The notes under the pieces: model-generated
The model's input: the letters and a program-made list of their open reading frames with translations, nothing else
What the model was told of the DNA's origin: nothing
Database searches by the model: none
Position numbers and translations under genes: made by a program
Assembly (NCBI RefSeq): GCF_029109325.1
Contig: NZ_JAQKQJ010000005.1
Location: forward strand, 62,001-126,000
DNA length: 64,000 bases
Direction: 5' to 3'
Origin: Nodosilinea sp. PGN35
Lineage (GTDB): Bacteria > Cyanobacteriota > Cyanobacteriia > Phormidesmidales > Phormidesmidaceae
In this document: one piece after another, positions 28,563 through 38,075 of the stretch
Layout: each line of letters opens with the position of its first letter
Numbering within the stretch: the stretch's first letter is position 1

Positions 28563-29534
28563 CTACCCCGCCCGGCGCTGGCGAATCTGGGCCATAAAAA
28601 ACTCTTCCAGGGTCGGGCGGGTCTGCTGAAGGGCGATCAAATGACCCCCGGCAGCAGGAATCTGACTGGCGAATTCGTAGGGGTTCCCCTTGACGTGGCC
28701 CTGCCACAGGTCGCCCTGCACCGTCATCTGGTCGAGCCAGGGCTCTAGCTCGGCGGGGCGACCGCCGCGACCTCTGACCAAGTAGCGGTCGGCGGTACCT
28801 AAAAGCTGGTCTAGGCTGCCGCTGGCAATTAGCTCACCGCGATCGAGAATGGCAATGCGATCGCAGATTATCTCCACATCCGACAAAATATGGCTGTTGA
28901 AGAAAATTGTCTTACCCTCCCGCTTCAAAGCCAGGATAATTTCCCGCACCTGAAAGCGCCCGGTGGGGTCAAGCCCCGACATCGGTTCGTCGAGGAACAC
29001 CACATCGGGGTCGTTCATCAGGGCCTGGGCCATACCGATGCGCTGCAGCATGCCCTTAGAGTACTGGCGCAGCTGTTTTTTCTTCGCCGCCTCCTGGGGT
29101 AGCCCCACCAGATCGAGTAGCTCCACGATCCGCCGCTGCTGGGCTGCCCGCGACAGGCCAAAGAGACCGGCGGTGTACTGTAAAAACTCCCAGCCGGTCA
29201 AAAAGTCGTAAAAGTAGGCGTTCTCTGGCAAATAGCCCACGCGCTGCTTCACGGCGCTGTCGCCCAGGGCATGGCCCAGCAGCCTAGCCGTCCCCGCCGT
29301 CGGCCGAATAATGCCCAGTAAAATCTTGAGTAGCGTGGTTTTGCCGGCACCGTTGGGGCCTAGCAGACCAAAGGTCTCCCCCTGGGATACCGACAGCGAG
29401 CACCGATCGAGGGATGTCACCCGCTGGTTTAGCCAAAATCCCGTGCGGTAGGCCTTACTGAGGCCCTCAGTTTGCACCACCGGCACCTGCTCCGGCGGTG
29501 TGGTCAAACCATTCTGTGACAATACAGCACCCAT
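28563..29534 (-). CDS. ABC transporter ATP-binding protein (ABC-2 export type)
   Basis: The frame is open to 29615, but a second ATG at 29534 gives 323 aa and a length normal for the family; the start is uncertain. It contains Walker A GPNGAGKTT, signature YSKGMLQRIGMAQAL, Walker B VVFLDEPMSGLDP and the switch His in FNSHILSD. The C-terminal 90 residues are the extension typical of NatA/CcmA-like exporters. No ABC-2 permease is adjacent. A 17-bp tandem duplication lies upstream. Confidence 0.9.
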   Translation of the reverse strand: MGAVLSQNGLTTPPEQVPVVQTEGLSKAYRTGFWLNQRVTSLDRCSLSVSQGETFGLLGPNGAGKTTLLKILLGIIRPTAGTARLLGHALGDSAVKQRVGYLPENAYFYDFLTGWEFLQYTAGLFGLSRAAQQRRIVELLDLVGLPQEAAKKKQLRQYSKGMLQRIGMAQALMNDPDVVFLDEPMSGLDPTGRFQVREIILALKREGKTIFFNSHILSDVEIICDRIAILDRGELIASGSLDQLLGTADRYLVRGRGGRPAELEPWLDQMTVQGDLWQGHVKGNPYEFASQIPAAGGHLIALQQTRPTLEEFFMAQIRQRRAG

Positions 29535-29626
29535 AGACCCGTGCTCGCAGAACCTTGTAGAACCGTAGGCGACATTCAGGCTGATGTCAGCGTACTCCGC
29601 TAAGGGTACCCGCACCGTGGCACTAT

Positions 29627-29660
29627 AGTACTAATCCAACGACAGTACTAATCCAACGAC
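29627..29660. repeat. Perfect 17-bp tandem duplication
   Basis: Two copies of AGTACTAATCCAACGAC (29627-29643 and 29644-29660) in the divergent region between the ABC ATPase gene and the small membrane protein gene. It may alter promoter spacing for the ATPase gene. Confidence 0.85.
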
Positions 29661-29759
29661 AGCCTCCGGTTCTCCCGGTCTGTCCTGGGGCGATCCGCTC
29701 CTGGTGGGGTTGTCAGGTTTGGGCTGGTTTGATTTATCACGTCTCTCCTGAGTGCTGCT

Positions 29760-29951
29760 ATGGAACGCTCCAAGCTTGTGGCCATTGTGACCGGCGCTAT
29801 TTCTCTACTGCTTGCCCTTGGCTATTTAGTGCTTGTGCAACTGCTCGATTTTCGCGGCGATATGGTGCCCGCGCCGCTATCCACTATGCTCAATTTACCG
29901 CTCCAGGCAATGCTTTTAAGCCTTAGTGCTCAGGTTCAGCAAAGCTGTTGA
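29760..29951 (+). CDS. Small single-pass membrane protein
   Basis: 63 aa with a basic start (MERSKLVAI), one membrane helix (about 7-29, VAIVTGAISLLLALGYLVLVQLL), then the loop DFRGDMVPAP and a second moderately hydrophobic stretch. The pattern is one I have seen conserved in small cyanobacterial membrane proteins of unknown function, which is why I accept this short frame. No strong Shine-Dalgarno site. Not in an evident operon. Confidence 0.6.
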   Translation: MERSKLVAIVTGAISLLLALGYLVLVQLLDFRGDMVPAPLSTMLNLPLQAMLLSLSAQVQQSC

Positions 29952-30343
29952 GATCGGCAACCCGCTGTCTAAAAAAATTAGTTTGAGCAGGTTTACAGAT
30001 CTAGTCTTAAATTCTAATCCTCAGCCCTAGAGCTAGCGGTTTCAGCGGCAAGACCGATGCCGACTAAGGGCTAGGGCGGGCTCTAAAACAACGCTTCAGC
30101 CCCTTATCAATGGCGCTGGCGAGGGCGGTGCCGCTCAAAAGCACCGATTAGCAATACTTATAAAATTTTGCATACATCCTTGTTTTTTCTATAGCGCCAG
30201 CGGTTTTATGGGCAGGATGAATTGCGTTTAGGGCAATATAGCCCTAGATCTGTCCCCCAGGTGTCCCCATAAGCCCGCTGACTTTGGCATAGTATTATTG
30301 CGATTAATCTTTAAGACGTTCATCCGCTATCTCGCAGGTACCC
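29952..30343. other. 392-bp region upstream of ado
   Basis: No gene seen. It holds the ado promoter region, with AT-rich segments around 30160-30190, but I could not assign -35/-10 boxes with confidence. Imperfect inverted CCCTAG/CTAGGG segments occur at about 30025-30075. Confidence 0.5.
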
Positions 30344-31045
30344 ATGGCCATGCAACAGCTTGAGACAACTTCGACCCTTGACTACCAGTCAGAGCACTAC
30401 AAAGATGCCTACAGCCGCATCAATGCCATTGTGATTGAGGGCGAACAAGAAGCCTACGACAACTATTGCAGGCTGGCGGAGTCTCTGCCTGACTCAAAGG
30501 ATGACCTGCTCCGTCTGGCAAAGATGGAAAACCGCCATATGAAAGGGTTTCAAGCCTGCGGCAAAAACCTGGCCGTCACTCCCGACATGGAGTTTGCCGC
30601 CAAATTTTTCTCTCAGCTGCACCAAAATTTCCAACAGGCCTGGACTGAGGGCAAAATTGTCACCTGCCTGCTCATCCAGTCGCTGATTATTGAGACCTTT
30701 GCGATCGCAGCCTACAACATTTACATTCCAGTAGCCGACGACTTTGCCCGCAAGGTTACCGAGGGCGTGGTCAAAGACGAGTATAGCCACCTCAACTTCG
30801 GCGAAGAATGGCTCAAGGCCAACTTTGAGTCGGCCAAGGCCGAGCTGGAGGAGGCCAACCGTCAAAACCTGCCCATTATCTGGGCCATGCTCAACGAGGT
30901 GGCCGCCGATGCCCAGGTATTGGGCATGGAAAAAGACGCCCTAGTCGAAGATTTTATGATCACCTACGGCGAGGCGTTAGCCAATATCGGCTTCTCCAGC
31001 CGCGAGGTCATGAAGCTCTCAGCCCAGGGTCTAGCCGCTGTCTAG
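30344..31045 (+). CDS. ado: Aldehyde-deformylating oxygenase (alkane synthase)
   Basis: A 233 aa ferritin-like di-iron enzyme that converts fatty aldehydes to Cn-1 alkanes plus formate, using O2 and electrons from ferredoxin. By alignment with the well-known Synechococcus 7942 enzyme (offset two residues), the metal ligands are Glu34, Glu62, His65, Glu117, Glu146 and His149; I checked Glu34, Glu62 and His65 by count and the motifs [10 protein letters not shown] and [13 protein letters not shown] are present. MAMQQLE could start at either Met. It forms the alkane pathway with aar, separated by a perfect 12-bp hairpin. Confidence 0.96.
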   Translation: MAMQQLETTSTLDYQSEHYKDAYSRINAIVIEGEQEAYDNYCRLAESLPDSKDDLLRLAKMENRHMKGFQACGKNLAVTPDMEFAAKFFSQLHQNFQQAWTEGKIVTCLLIQSLIIETFAIAAYNIYIPVADDFARKVTEGVVKDEYSHLNFGEEWLKANFESAKAELEEANRQNLPIIWAMLNEVAADAQVLGMEKDALVEDFMITYGEALANIGFSSREVMKLSAQGLAAV

Positions 31046-31112
31046 ATCGCCCGTGCGGGAGCCGCCAAACCCTGAGTGTTGTAGCTGGCTCCGGCTGTTT
31101 TAAGCCTTCCTG

Positions 31113-31150
31113 AACTGCCCAGTGTGCTTTCAATCCAGCACTGGGCAGTT
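31113..31150 (+). terminator. Perfect 12-bp hairpin between ado and aar
   Basis: AACTGCCCAGTG (31113-31124) pairs perfectly with CACTGGGCAGTT (31139-31150) around a 14-nt loop, then TTTATCG. The T-run is short, so it may be a leaky terminator or an mRNA-stability element between ado and aar. Confidence 0.7.
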
Positions 31151-31216
31151 TATCGTAGGTAAATTGTTGACCTGCACCATACTTCTGGCGCATTACCCCC
31201 AGTACCTAGATACGCA

Positions 31217-32269
31217 ATGTTTGGCCTAATTGGACATTTAACTAGCCTTGACCACGCCCAGCTTGTCGCCCGCGATCTGGGGTACCCAGAATATGCCGAC
31301 CAGGGGCTCGATTTTTGGTGCAGTGCCCCACCTCAAATCGTCGATACCATCAAAGTCACTAGCGCCACGGGCCAGCAAATAGAAGGCCGCTACGTGGAAT
31401 CGTGCTTTTTACCCGAAATGCTGGCCGCCAAGCGCATCAAAGCAGCCACGCGCAAAATCATCAACGCGATGGCCCATGCCCAGAAGCACGGCATCGACAT
31501 CACCGCGTTGGGCGGGTTTTCGTCAATTATTTTTGAGAATTTTAACCTCAGCCAGATTCAGCAGGTGCGCAACGTCACCCTGGAGTTTGAGCGGTTTACT
31601 ACGGGCAACACCCACACGGCCTACATCATTTGCCAGCAGGTGGTAGCCGCTGCCGAAAAACTCAGCATCAACCTCTCCGATGCTACCGTGGCGGTGTGTG
31701 GAGCCACGGGAGACATCGGCAGCGCCGTCTGCCGCTGGCTGACCGCCCGCACCGATATCAAAGAACTGCTGCTGATTGCCCGCAACCAGGAGCGCATTCA
31801 GCGGCTGCAAGAGGAGTTGGGCTGCGGCGTCGCCGCCGACCTAGACACCGCCCTGCCAAAGGCTGACATTGTAGTGTGGGTAGCCAGTATGGCCAAGGGT
31901 GTGGCGGTTGACTCCAATACCCTGAAACGCCCCTGCCTGATGATTGACGGCGGCTACCCTAAAAACCTCGACCAGCACTTTAACTTTGACGGGGTACATG
32001 TGCTGAAGGGCGGCATTGTCGAGCACTCCCTCGATATTGACTGGCGGATCATGCAGATTGTCAACATGGACGTGCCGGGCCGCCAGCTGTTTGCCTGCTT
32101 TGCCGAGGCCATGCTGCTGGAGTTTGAGAAGTGGTACACCAACTTTTCCTGGGGGCGCAACCAGATTACCCTCGAAAAGATGGATCTGATTGGTCAGGCG
32201 TCGCGTCGCCATGGGTTTCGCCCACTGCTCGACCTCAACAGTACGCCCTTAGCCGCTGAGCCGTCCTAG
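31217..32269 (+). CDS. aar: Long-chain acyl-ACP reductase
   Basis: A 350 aa NADPH-dependent reductase that makes fatty aldehyde from acyl-ACP as substrate for ADO. The start [15 protein letters not shown] is that of the family. A Rossmann segment ([14 protein letters not shown]) lies in the middle, and the conserved cysteine in [11 protein letters not shown] is the probable thioester nucleophile. The order ado-aar-accA is often kept in cyanobacteria. Confidence 0.95.
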   Translation: MFGLIGHLTSLDHAQLVARDLGYPEYADQGLDFWCSAPPQIVDTIKVTSATGQQIEGRYVESCFLPEMLAAKRIKAATRKIINAMAHAQKHGIDITALGGFSSIIFENFNLSQIQQVRNVTLEFERFTTGNTHTAYIICQQVVAAAEKLSINLSDATVAVCGATGDIGSAVCRWLTARTDIKELLLIARNQERIQRLQEELGCGVAADLDTALPKADIVVWVASMAKGVAVDSNTLKRPCLMIDGGYPKNLDQHFNFDGVHVLKGGIVEHSLDIDWRIMQIVNMDVPGRQLFACFAEAMLLEFEKWYTNFSWGRNQITLEKMDLIGQASRRHGFRPLLDLNSTPLAAEPS

Positions 32270-32420
32270 GAAACGTTTCGCCGTTGAGTTGGGTTTTGAG
32301 CCTGGGTAGGAGGTCGACAGCTTGGTATTCTAGAATTCAGACGGGTGAGCGGTTTCTGGGTGACCAGAATATTCTCAGCCCGTGATTGGCGTGTTTAATT
32401 AGTTTGTTTCTCCCCTGGCT

Positions 32421-33401
32421 ATGGCCCCACCTGAGCGCAAGTCGATTCTGCTGTCGTTTGAAAAGCCCCTGGTTGAACTGGAGGCCCGCATCACCCAAAT
32501 TCGAGAACTGGCGGAAGAGAATGACGTAGATGTGTCGGCGCAGCTGCGTCAGCTAGAGGCCCGAGCCACTCATCTGCGCCAGGAAATTTTCTCCAACCTG
32601 ACTCCGGCCCAGCGCCTTCAGGTGGCTCGCCACCCCCGCCGCCCCAGCACCCTGGACTATATTCAGGCGATCACCGACGAATGGCTGGAGCTGCACGGCG
32701 ATCGCGGCTCGGGCAAAGATGACCCGGCTCTGGTGGGGGGCGTAGCCCGGCTCGAGGGCCGCCCCGTGGTGATTTTAGGCCACCAAAAGGGTCGCGACAC
32801 CAAAGACAACGTGGTTCGCAATTTTGGCATGGCCTCCCCCGGCGGCTATCGCAAAGCTATGCGGCTAATGCGCCACGCCGATCGCTTTTCAATGCCAATC
32901 ATTACCTTTATCGATACTCCTGGGGCCTATCCTGGCTACGAAGCCGAAGAGATGGGCCAGGGCGAGGCGATCGCCTACAACCTGCGGGAGATGTTTGGTC
33001 TTACGGTACCGATTGTGTGCACAATCATTGGGGAAGGCGGTTCCGGCGGTGCTCTGGGCATTGGGGTGGGCGATCGCCTGATGATGTTTGAGCACTCCGT
33101 TTACACCGTAGCCAGCCCCGAAGCCTGCGCCGCCATTCTGTGGAAAGACGCGGGTCGCGCCAGCGAGGCCGCTGAAGCCCTCAAAATTACCTCCTGGGAT
33201 CTCAAGCAGCTGGGCATTCTAGACGAGCTGCTGCCCGAGCCGGTGGGGGGGGCCCACGCCAACCCCATCCAGGCCGCAGACATCCTCAAACAGGCCCTGG
33301 TGGAGCAGTTGACCAACCTATCTCAGCTGACGCCTGCGGCCCTGCAGCAGCTGCGCTACCAAAAGTATCGTCAGATTGGCGTGTTTGCCGAAGCGGCCTA
33401 A
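32421..33401 (+). CDS. accA: Acetyl-CoA carboxylase carboxyltransferase subunit alpha
   Basis: 326 aa. The family N-terminus ([17 protein letters not shown]) with a coiled helix is followed by the crotonase-fold carboxyltransferase domain containing [40 protein letters not shown] and [11 protein letters not shown]. It partners AccD (not in the window) to make malonyl-CoA. Placement after aar links fatty-acid supply with alkane formation. 151 bp separate it from aar. Confidence 0.96.
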   Translation: MAPPERKSILLSFEKPLVELEARITQIRELAEENDVDVSAQLRQLEARATHLRQEIFSNLTPAQRLQVARHPRRPSTLDYIQAITDEWLELHGDRGSGKDDPALVGGVARLEGRPVVILGHQKGRDTKDNVVRNFGMASPGGYRKAMRLMRHADRFSMPIITFIDTPGAYPGYEAEEMGQGEAIAYNLREMFGLTVPIVCTIIGEGGSGGALGIGVGDRLMMFEHSVYTVASPEACAAILWKDAGRASEAAEALKITSWDLKQLGILDELLPEPVGGAHANPIQAADILKQALVEQLTNLSQLTPAALQQLRYQKYRQIGVFAEAA

Positions 33402-33633
33402 CTCGCTGCGGCCCGTTTCCCAACGCGGTTGCTGCTGTCCTACTCAGGCTCTGTTGCCCCAGCCCCATCGCCCCAGCCCACCCCCTAAGGAGTTAATGTC
33501 CCATTCACAGTCTCGTCTCACACTGGTGCTAGGGTAGCCCATGGCCCTGGGCGTCAGCCTGCCACAACGGCGTTAATAAACCGTTACATTTGTTAACATA
33601 TTGAAGAAGCCCGACTCTGGGGCTGTCCCTGAA

Positions 33634-34443
33634 ATGCCACGGCCCCAGGTCGGGGTAACCCTGGACACCAACCGCCCCGAGTTCTTTGTTGATTGGTACT
33701 TACCTTTGCAGAATCCTGTCTCTTCTGATCTACCGCGCCGGGCCCTGGTAACCGGGGCCAGCCGTGGTATTGGCTATGCGATCGCTCGGGCTCTAGCCCA
33801 GGCCGGGTACGATGTCGCCCTGGTGGGGCGCTCCCTAGAGACCCTCAAGCCTGTGCAGGAGGAGCTCACAGCCTGCGGGGTCACCGTTAAAGCCTACGCC
33901 ATCGATCTGGCGGAGCAGGCGGGGTTGCAGGCCCGTCTGTCTGCCGCGCTAAGCGACTTTGGCCCCTTTAGCGTGGCGATCAACAACGCCGGCATGGGCT
34001 ACACCGGAGCCCTGGCTACTATGCCCTTAGACGACTGGCAGCGGGTTATGGACTTGAATGTCACCAGCATCTTTCAGTGCATTCAGGCGGTGTTGCCCCA
34101 GCTGCGGCGGGGGGGCGGCGGCACTATTGTCAACGTTGCCTCCATTGCGGCCAGGTCAGCCTTTCCCAACTGGGGCGCGTACACCGTCAGCAAAGCCGCC
34201 GTTGTAGCGCTGTCGCGGGTGCTCGCCGCTGAGGAGCGGGCTTACGGCATTCGCGTGGTGACGGTATCGCCGGGGGCGGTCAACACGCCCATTTGGGATA
34301 CCGATACGGTGCAGGCAGATTTTGATCGCTCCGCCATGCTGACGCCGGAGACTGTGGCCCAAACTATTCTGCACACCATTCTCCTACCCCCCGAGGCCGT
34401 GATTGAAGACCTCACCCTAATGCCCGCAGGCGGTGCCCTGTAG
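33634..34443 (+). CDS. SDR family oxidoreductase
   Basis: The classical SDR core starts about 35-40 residues into the frame: cofactor motif TGASRGIG, NNAG (INNAGMGYTG), the catalytic Ser and the YTVSK dyad, and a VSPGAVNTP tail. The start is unsettled. The frame is open to TTG 33601, ATG 33634 is the only ATG before the core, and TTG 33705 would give a conventional length; none has a Shine-Dalgarno site. An inverted repeat (CTGGGGC...GCCCCAG, about 33615-33647) overlaps the possible start region. It sits between accA and folE; the substrate is unknown, and a FabG-like or pterin-related role is only suggested by context. Confidence 0.85.
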   Translation: MPRPQVGVTLDTNRPEFFVDWYLPLQNPVSSDLPRRALVTGASRGIGYAIARALAQAGYDVALVGRSLETLKPVQEELTACGVTVKAYAIDLAEQAGLQARLSAALSDFGPFSVAINNAGMGYTGALATMPLDDWQRVMDLNVTSIFQCIQAVLPQLRRGGGGTIVNVASIAARSAFPNWGAYTVSKAAVVALSRVLAAEERAYGIRVVTVSPGAVNTPIWDTDTVQADFDRSAMLTPETVAQTILHTILLPPEAVIEDLTLMPAGGAL

Positions 34444-34525
34444 CCAGTTTTTTACCCCGTCGCGCCCTGGCCAACTCAGCGAGTGGCCTTAATTCTGTTG
34501 AACCTCTGGAGTGTTTAAAGACCCT

Positions 34526-35248
34526 ATGACTATCGCATCCTCGAACAGCGTGAATGATAAAACCACCAACAGCTCTGGCATCAATGGCGCTGGGCTTAAG
34601 GGCAAGCCGCCCGAAATTCGGCCTGATCGCACCCACACCTACCGGGAAGAGGCCGACCAGTATCCCATTCCCGAGACCAGCCAAGAAGACATGAGCGATG
34701 CCGTGCGCACTATGCTGCTGTCGGTGGGCGAAGACCCCGAGCGTGAGGGGTTGCTCAAAACTCCCAAGCGCGTGGCCGAAGCTATGAGGTTCCTCACCAG
34801 CGGCTACCAGCAGTCGCTCGAGGAGTTAGTCAACGGGGCCATTTTTGACGAAGGCCACAACGAAATGGTGCTGGTGCGCGACATCAACCTGTTTAGCCTG
34901 TGTGAGCACCACATGCTGCCATTTATGGGCCGCGCCCACGTGGCCTATATTCCGAACCAGCGGGTGGTGGGGCTGAGCAAACTGGCCCGCATTGTCGAGA
35001 TGTATTCTCGCCGCCTCCAGGTGCAGGAGCGCCTCAACCGCCAGATTGCTGAGGCGGTACAGGAAATTTTAGATCCCAAGGGCGTCGCTGTGGTAGTGGA
35101 AGCCAGTCACATGTGCATGGTTATGCGCGGCGTGCAAAAGCCCGGTTCTTGGACGGTGACCAGCGCCATGCTGGGCGTGTTTCAGGAAGATTCTAAAACC
35201 CGCGAGGAGTTTCTCAGCCTGATTCGCCACCAGCCGTCGTTTTTCTAG
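34526..35248 (+). CDS. folE: GTP cyclohydrolase I
   Basis: 240 aa from ATG 34526 (GTG 34511 possible). The enzyme converts GTP to 7,8-dihydroneopterin triphosphate for folate, and in cyanobacteria for pterin glycosides and queuosine-type pathways. Zn ligands lie in SLCEHH and in [14 protein letters not shown], and the active site includes [22 protein letters not shown]. The N-terminal 55 residues are a low-complexity extension not needed for the fold. The gene ends 43 bp before a palindrome shared with the convergent GH9 gene. Confidence 0.95.
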   Translation: MTIASSNSVNDKTTNSSGINGAGLKGKPPEIRPDRTHTYREEADQYPIPETSQEDMSDAVRTMLLSVGEDPEREGLLKTPKRVAEAMRFLTSGYQQSLEELVNGAIFDEGHNEMVLVRDINLFSLCEHHMLPFMGRAHVAYIPNQRVVGLSKLARIVEMYSRRLQVQERLNRQIAEAVQEILDPKGVAVVVEASHMCMVMRGVQKPGSWTVTSAMLGVFQEDSKTREEFLSLIRHQPSFF

Positions 35249-35291
35249 GTTGATAGCGGTTGCGGTAGCCCCCTCTGGCTAAGACAATTCC

Positions 35292-35333
35292 CCTAAGAAC
35301 GTTCAAACGGGCCAGCGTTTGAACGTTCTTAGG
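35292..35333. repeat. Perfect 18-bp inverted repeat, GTTTGAACGTT family copy 2
   Basis: Arms CCTAAGAACGTTCAAACG (35292-35309) and the perfect complement CGTTTGAACGTTCTTAGG (35316-35333) around a 6-nt spacer. It lies between the convergent folE and GH9 genes, three bases before the GH9 stop, and is the most stable of the three copies. Likely acts as a bidirectional terminator. Confidence 0.85.
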
Positions 35334-35336
35334 CGG

Positions 35337-37748
35337 CTATTTTGAGCTAGCACGCCCGGCCAGGTAGCCCCAGGCGTAGGCGGCGTCACCCATGCTCTGC
35401 ATAACCGTGAACTCGTTGAGGTTGGGCACGTAGTAAATATCGAAGTAGGTCTCGACCGATGGCCACTGACGGGCCGGGGGGACGGCCACCGTTTCTAGCA
35501 CGTCAAAGAACCAATCCGAACCGTAAAAACCCGTGTCGATGGGGCCGTAGAGGGTGATGCCGGGCAGCAGGTCACCGGTAATGCGCTGGTCAACCACCAG
35601 GGGATTTTGGGGCGACTTGTGGCCGAGGCCGGTGGTGTAGGTCATGTTGTCGGGGTTGGCTCCGGCGGAGAACTGGCAGGCCAGCAGGGCAGCGTTGAGA
35701 TAGCGATCGCTGCCGGTCAGCGCGTGGGCCCGCAGCAGGGTGCGGGCCTTGGGTGCCCCAAGGCCATCGCCCCAGCCCACGGGGGTTGAGGGATGCACCT
35801 TAGTCCAGCCAAAGGCCGTGGTCTGCCCGGTTTCTACGGCGGCGTCGGCCTCGGCCAGCAGTTCGGCCCGCAGTTCCCGCTGAAGCGCTGCTTCGACTTG
35901 ATTGGCGGGCAGACGGCTGTAGAGAAAGGCGATTTCCCGCTGGGGGACGGCGATACGGTAGTCGTCGCGGGCCTCGGCAGGAATGGCCGAGCGGGCCGCC
36001 ACAAAGCGGTCGTGCCAGGGGCGATCGCCAGTGAGGTGGTAGAGCTCCAGGGCCGCCAGGGCGCGATCGGCCTCAATGCGATGGCGGGGCCACTCCAGGG
36101 CCTGAATACCTGCCCGGTGGCGCGCCTCGGCCCAGGCCATAGCCGCCAGAGCGCTGTCGCGGTATCCCTGGGCCCGATCGGGGGCGTAGGTTGCCATCAG
36201 CCGAGCGGTGCGGGCCGCCACTCCGGCGTAGACGTAGCTGCTCCAGGGGTCGGGGGCGTAGGCCATGACCGGCAGGGTTTCCTGCCAGCTGGTTTCGCCT
36301 CGCTTCGGGTGCTCTGCCGACTCAATGCCGCCGCGCACGCCGCCCTCGGGGGTTTGCAGACGGCGAAAGAAGTCTACGCCCCACAGGGCTTCGTCTAGCA
36401 GATCGGGGCGATCGCTGGCGGACTCTGGAATATTGAGGGACAGATTGGCCATCGGTTCGGGAAATAGCTCCAGCAGTTCCAAGAGCCAGCGGGCCACATC
36501 TAGATGCTGGATGCGGCGATCCCAGTCGCCCGCGTCGAAGTAGCCACCCCAGGCATTGGCCACCACCTCATCGGTCTTGCCCTTGACCAGGTTGGCGAAG
36601 TTGCCGGTGTCGGTACCCTGGGCGTTCAGACCGTTGCCGGTATCCATTAGCCCGGTGGTGGAGTGATAAACGGTGACGCCATCGTCGGGGTGAAAAGGGC
36701 GGGGGCGAACAATATCGGTGTAGGGCTGCCCCAGGGCAATGCCGCTGCGCTGGTGATAGAACCCCCGCGCTGCCACATAGAAGGCCTGCTGCCAGGCATT
36801 TTCTGCCACCGCAAAGGGGCTCGAGCAGCCGACGGTGTCTACACAGAGACGATACTGTCCCGGCTGGTTGAGGGCGCTGAAGTCGAGCTGATCGACGTTG
36901 GTCAGGGTGTAGGTGCGATCGCGGGCGTCTTCAGCTGTCCCGTCCTGGTAGCGGCGGCTGGCCTGTCCGGTATACACGCTCCGCCCCGTGGCCTCGTCAA
37001 CGACCTGGAACGAAAGCCCCTCGGGATAGCTCAGCCCGCCACCAGTTCCCATCCAGGTGGACAAAAACCCTACCTTGACCGCATCGTCGGGGCGAAACCC
37101 CAGGGCCGATACATGGACAGCCTCGCTCGGCTCACGGTCGGGCTGGTAAACCAAAGTGAGGGGCGGCAGGTCTTGCCCCGCCAGCTGAATTTGGTAGGTC
37201 TGTCCCGGCGTTAGGGGCGTGGGCAACCGCAGGTAAAGCCGGTGCTCCATGGCCCAGCGGCGATCGCTTCGGCTGACCTGAGCCGTATCCACGGGCTTAC
37301 TTTTGCGGTATACCGCCGCTGGCGTCACGGGCTGTCGGTAGCTGGGGTCACCCTGGGATTGAATGCGATAGCTGCGGGGTTGACCGGCTCGACTGGTATC
37401 AAATGGCACCTCGCTATAGCTATCGAATCCGTAGAGCAGGGCCTGGTCGGGGCCAACTAAGGTACCCAGGGTCTGCCCCCGTCGCTGCACCCAGGTATCG
37501 TGGCCCGAGGTTTCCAGTCTGTCTTCGGGGTCGGGGCGATAGGGCACCTGGCGGGCGTGGGTCACGGTGCCCTGGCGCAGCGACACCACCACTACGTCGG
37601 GGCTAACCACCGCTGCCGTCATGGCGGGCTGGGCCGAGCTGGCGGTGGGCAGCCGCACCGTCCCCGCCGTGCAGGCCATCAAAAAGGTCAGCAGCCCGAG
37701 CAAAAACGCAGCCCGGCGGGGCCAGCGGCGTACAGTGGCAAACAGCAT
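35337..37748 (-). CDS. GH9 family glycoside hydrolase, probable lipoprotein
   Basis: About 803 aa from ATG 37748; the frame continues to 37916 but a lipoprotein signal peptide begins at 37748 (MLFATVRRWPRRAAFLLGLLTFLMAC, lipobox Cys26). A Ser/Ala-rich and beta-sandwich N-terminal region (about 40-320, Ig-like CelD_N type) precedes the (alpha/alpha)6 catalytic domain. The GH9 catalytic aspartates lie in YFDAGDWDRR (about 400-406), and the late acid Glu is probably in the LNEFTV segment near the C-terminus. GH9 enzymes are endoglucanases or related glucosidases; the natural substrate in a cyanobacterium could be endogenous cellulose or sheath glucan. An AGGAGG-like site lies about 12 bases upstream of the chosen start. 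Confidence 0.85.
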   Translation of the reverse strand: MLFATVRRWPRRAAFLLGLLTFLMACTAGTVRLPTASSAQPAMTAAVVSPDVVVVSLRQGTVTHARQVPYRPDPEDRLETSGHDTWVQRRGQTLGTLVGPDQALLYGFDSYSEVPFDTSRAGQPRSYRIQSQGDPSYRQPVTPAAVYRKSKPVDTAQVSRSDRRWAMEHRLYLRLPTPLTPGQTYQIQLAGQDLPPLTLVYQPDREPSEAVHVSALGFRPDDAVKVGFLSTWMGTGGGLSYPEGLSFQVVDEATGRSVYTGQASRRYQDGTAEDARDRTYTLTNVDQLDFSALNQPGQYRLCVDTVGCSSPFAVAENAWQQAFYVAARGFYHQRSGIALGQPYTDIVRPRPFHPDDGVTVYHSTTGLMDTGNGLNAQGTDTGNFANLVKGKTDEVVANAWGGYFDAGDWDRRIQHLDVARWLLELLELFPEPMANLSLNIPESASDRPDLLDEALWGVDFFRRLQTPEGGVRGGIESAEHPKRGETSWQETLPVMAYAPDPWSSYVYAGVAARTARLMATYAPDRAQGYRDSALAAMAWAEARHRAGIQALEWPRHRIEADRALAALELYHLTGDRPWHDRFVAARSAIPAEARDDYRIAVPQREIAFLYSRLPANQVEAALQRELRAELLAEADAAVETGQTTAFGWTKVHPSTPVGWGDGLGAPKARTLLRAHALTGSDRYLNAALLACQFSAGANPDNMTYTTGLGHKSPQNPLVVDQRITGDLLPGITLYGPIDTGFYGSDWFFDVLETVAVPPARQWPSVETYFDIYYVPNLNEFTVMQSMGDAAYAWGYLAGRASSK

Positions 37749-38075
37749 GGTTTCAGCAACCCTCCTGGGCAATCGTCTAGACGCGGCGGCGGGCAAACTT
37801 CCCCAGATGCCCACAACCCTGGGGCCATGGTACAAACTGCGGCGGTAGGCGTGGGGCTGCGCCCAGGGCCAGCGGCAAAGTTTTACCCCAGCTAAACATT
37901 TGGGCCGCTGCTTCATTAAAAGTGAGCTAATATCTAAGCCGATTCAGCCCTGTCCTGAGTGGTCGCGGGCTGTGGGCCTGGGCCACCGCCCCACCAAGGG
38001 TGGGCAGCTCAGCACCGGCTGGCGATGGTGTAAGAGCCTGGCTGAATTCTGTGGTGCTTGGGGAGATCCGCCCGA
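37749..38075. other. Divergent region between GH9 and amidase genes
   Basis: About 327 bp upstream of both divergent genes. No gene seen. GGGGAG at 38060-38065 is the likely ribosome-binding site for the amidase start at 38076. Promoters were not assigned. Confidence 0.5.

Noticed and set aside
37749..37916. N-terminal extension of the GH9 frame
   Set aside because: A lipoprotein signal peptide begins at 37748, so sequence before it cannot be coding for this protein.
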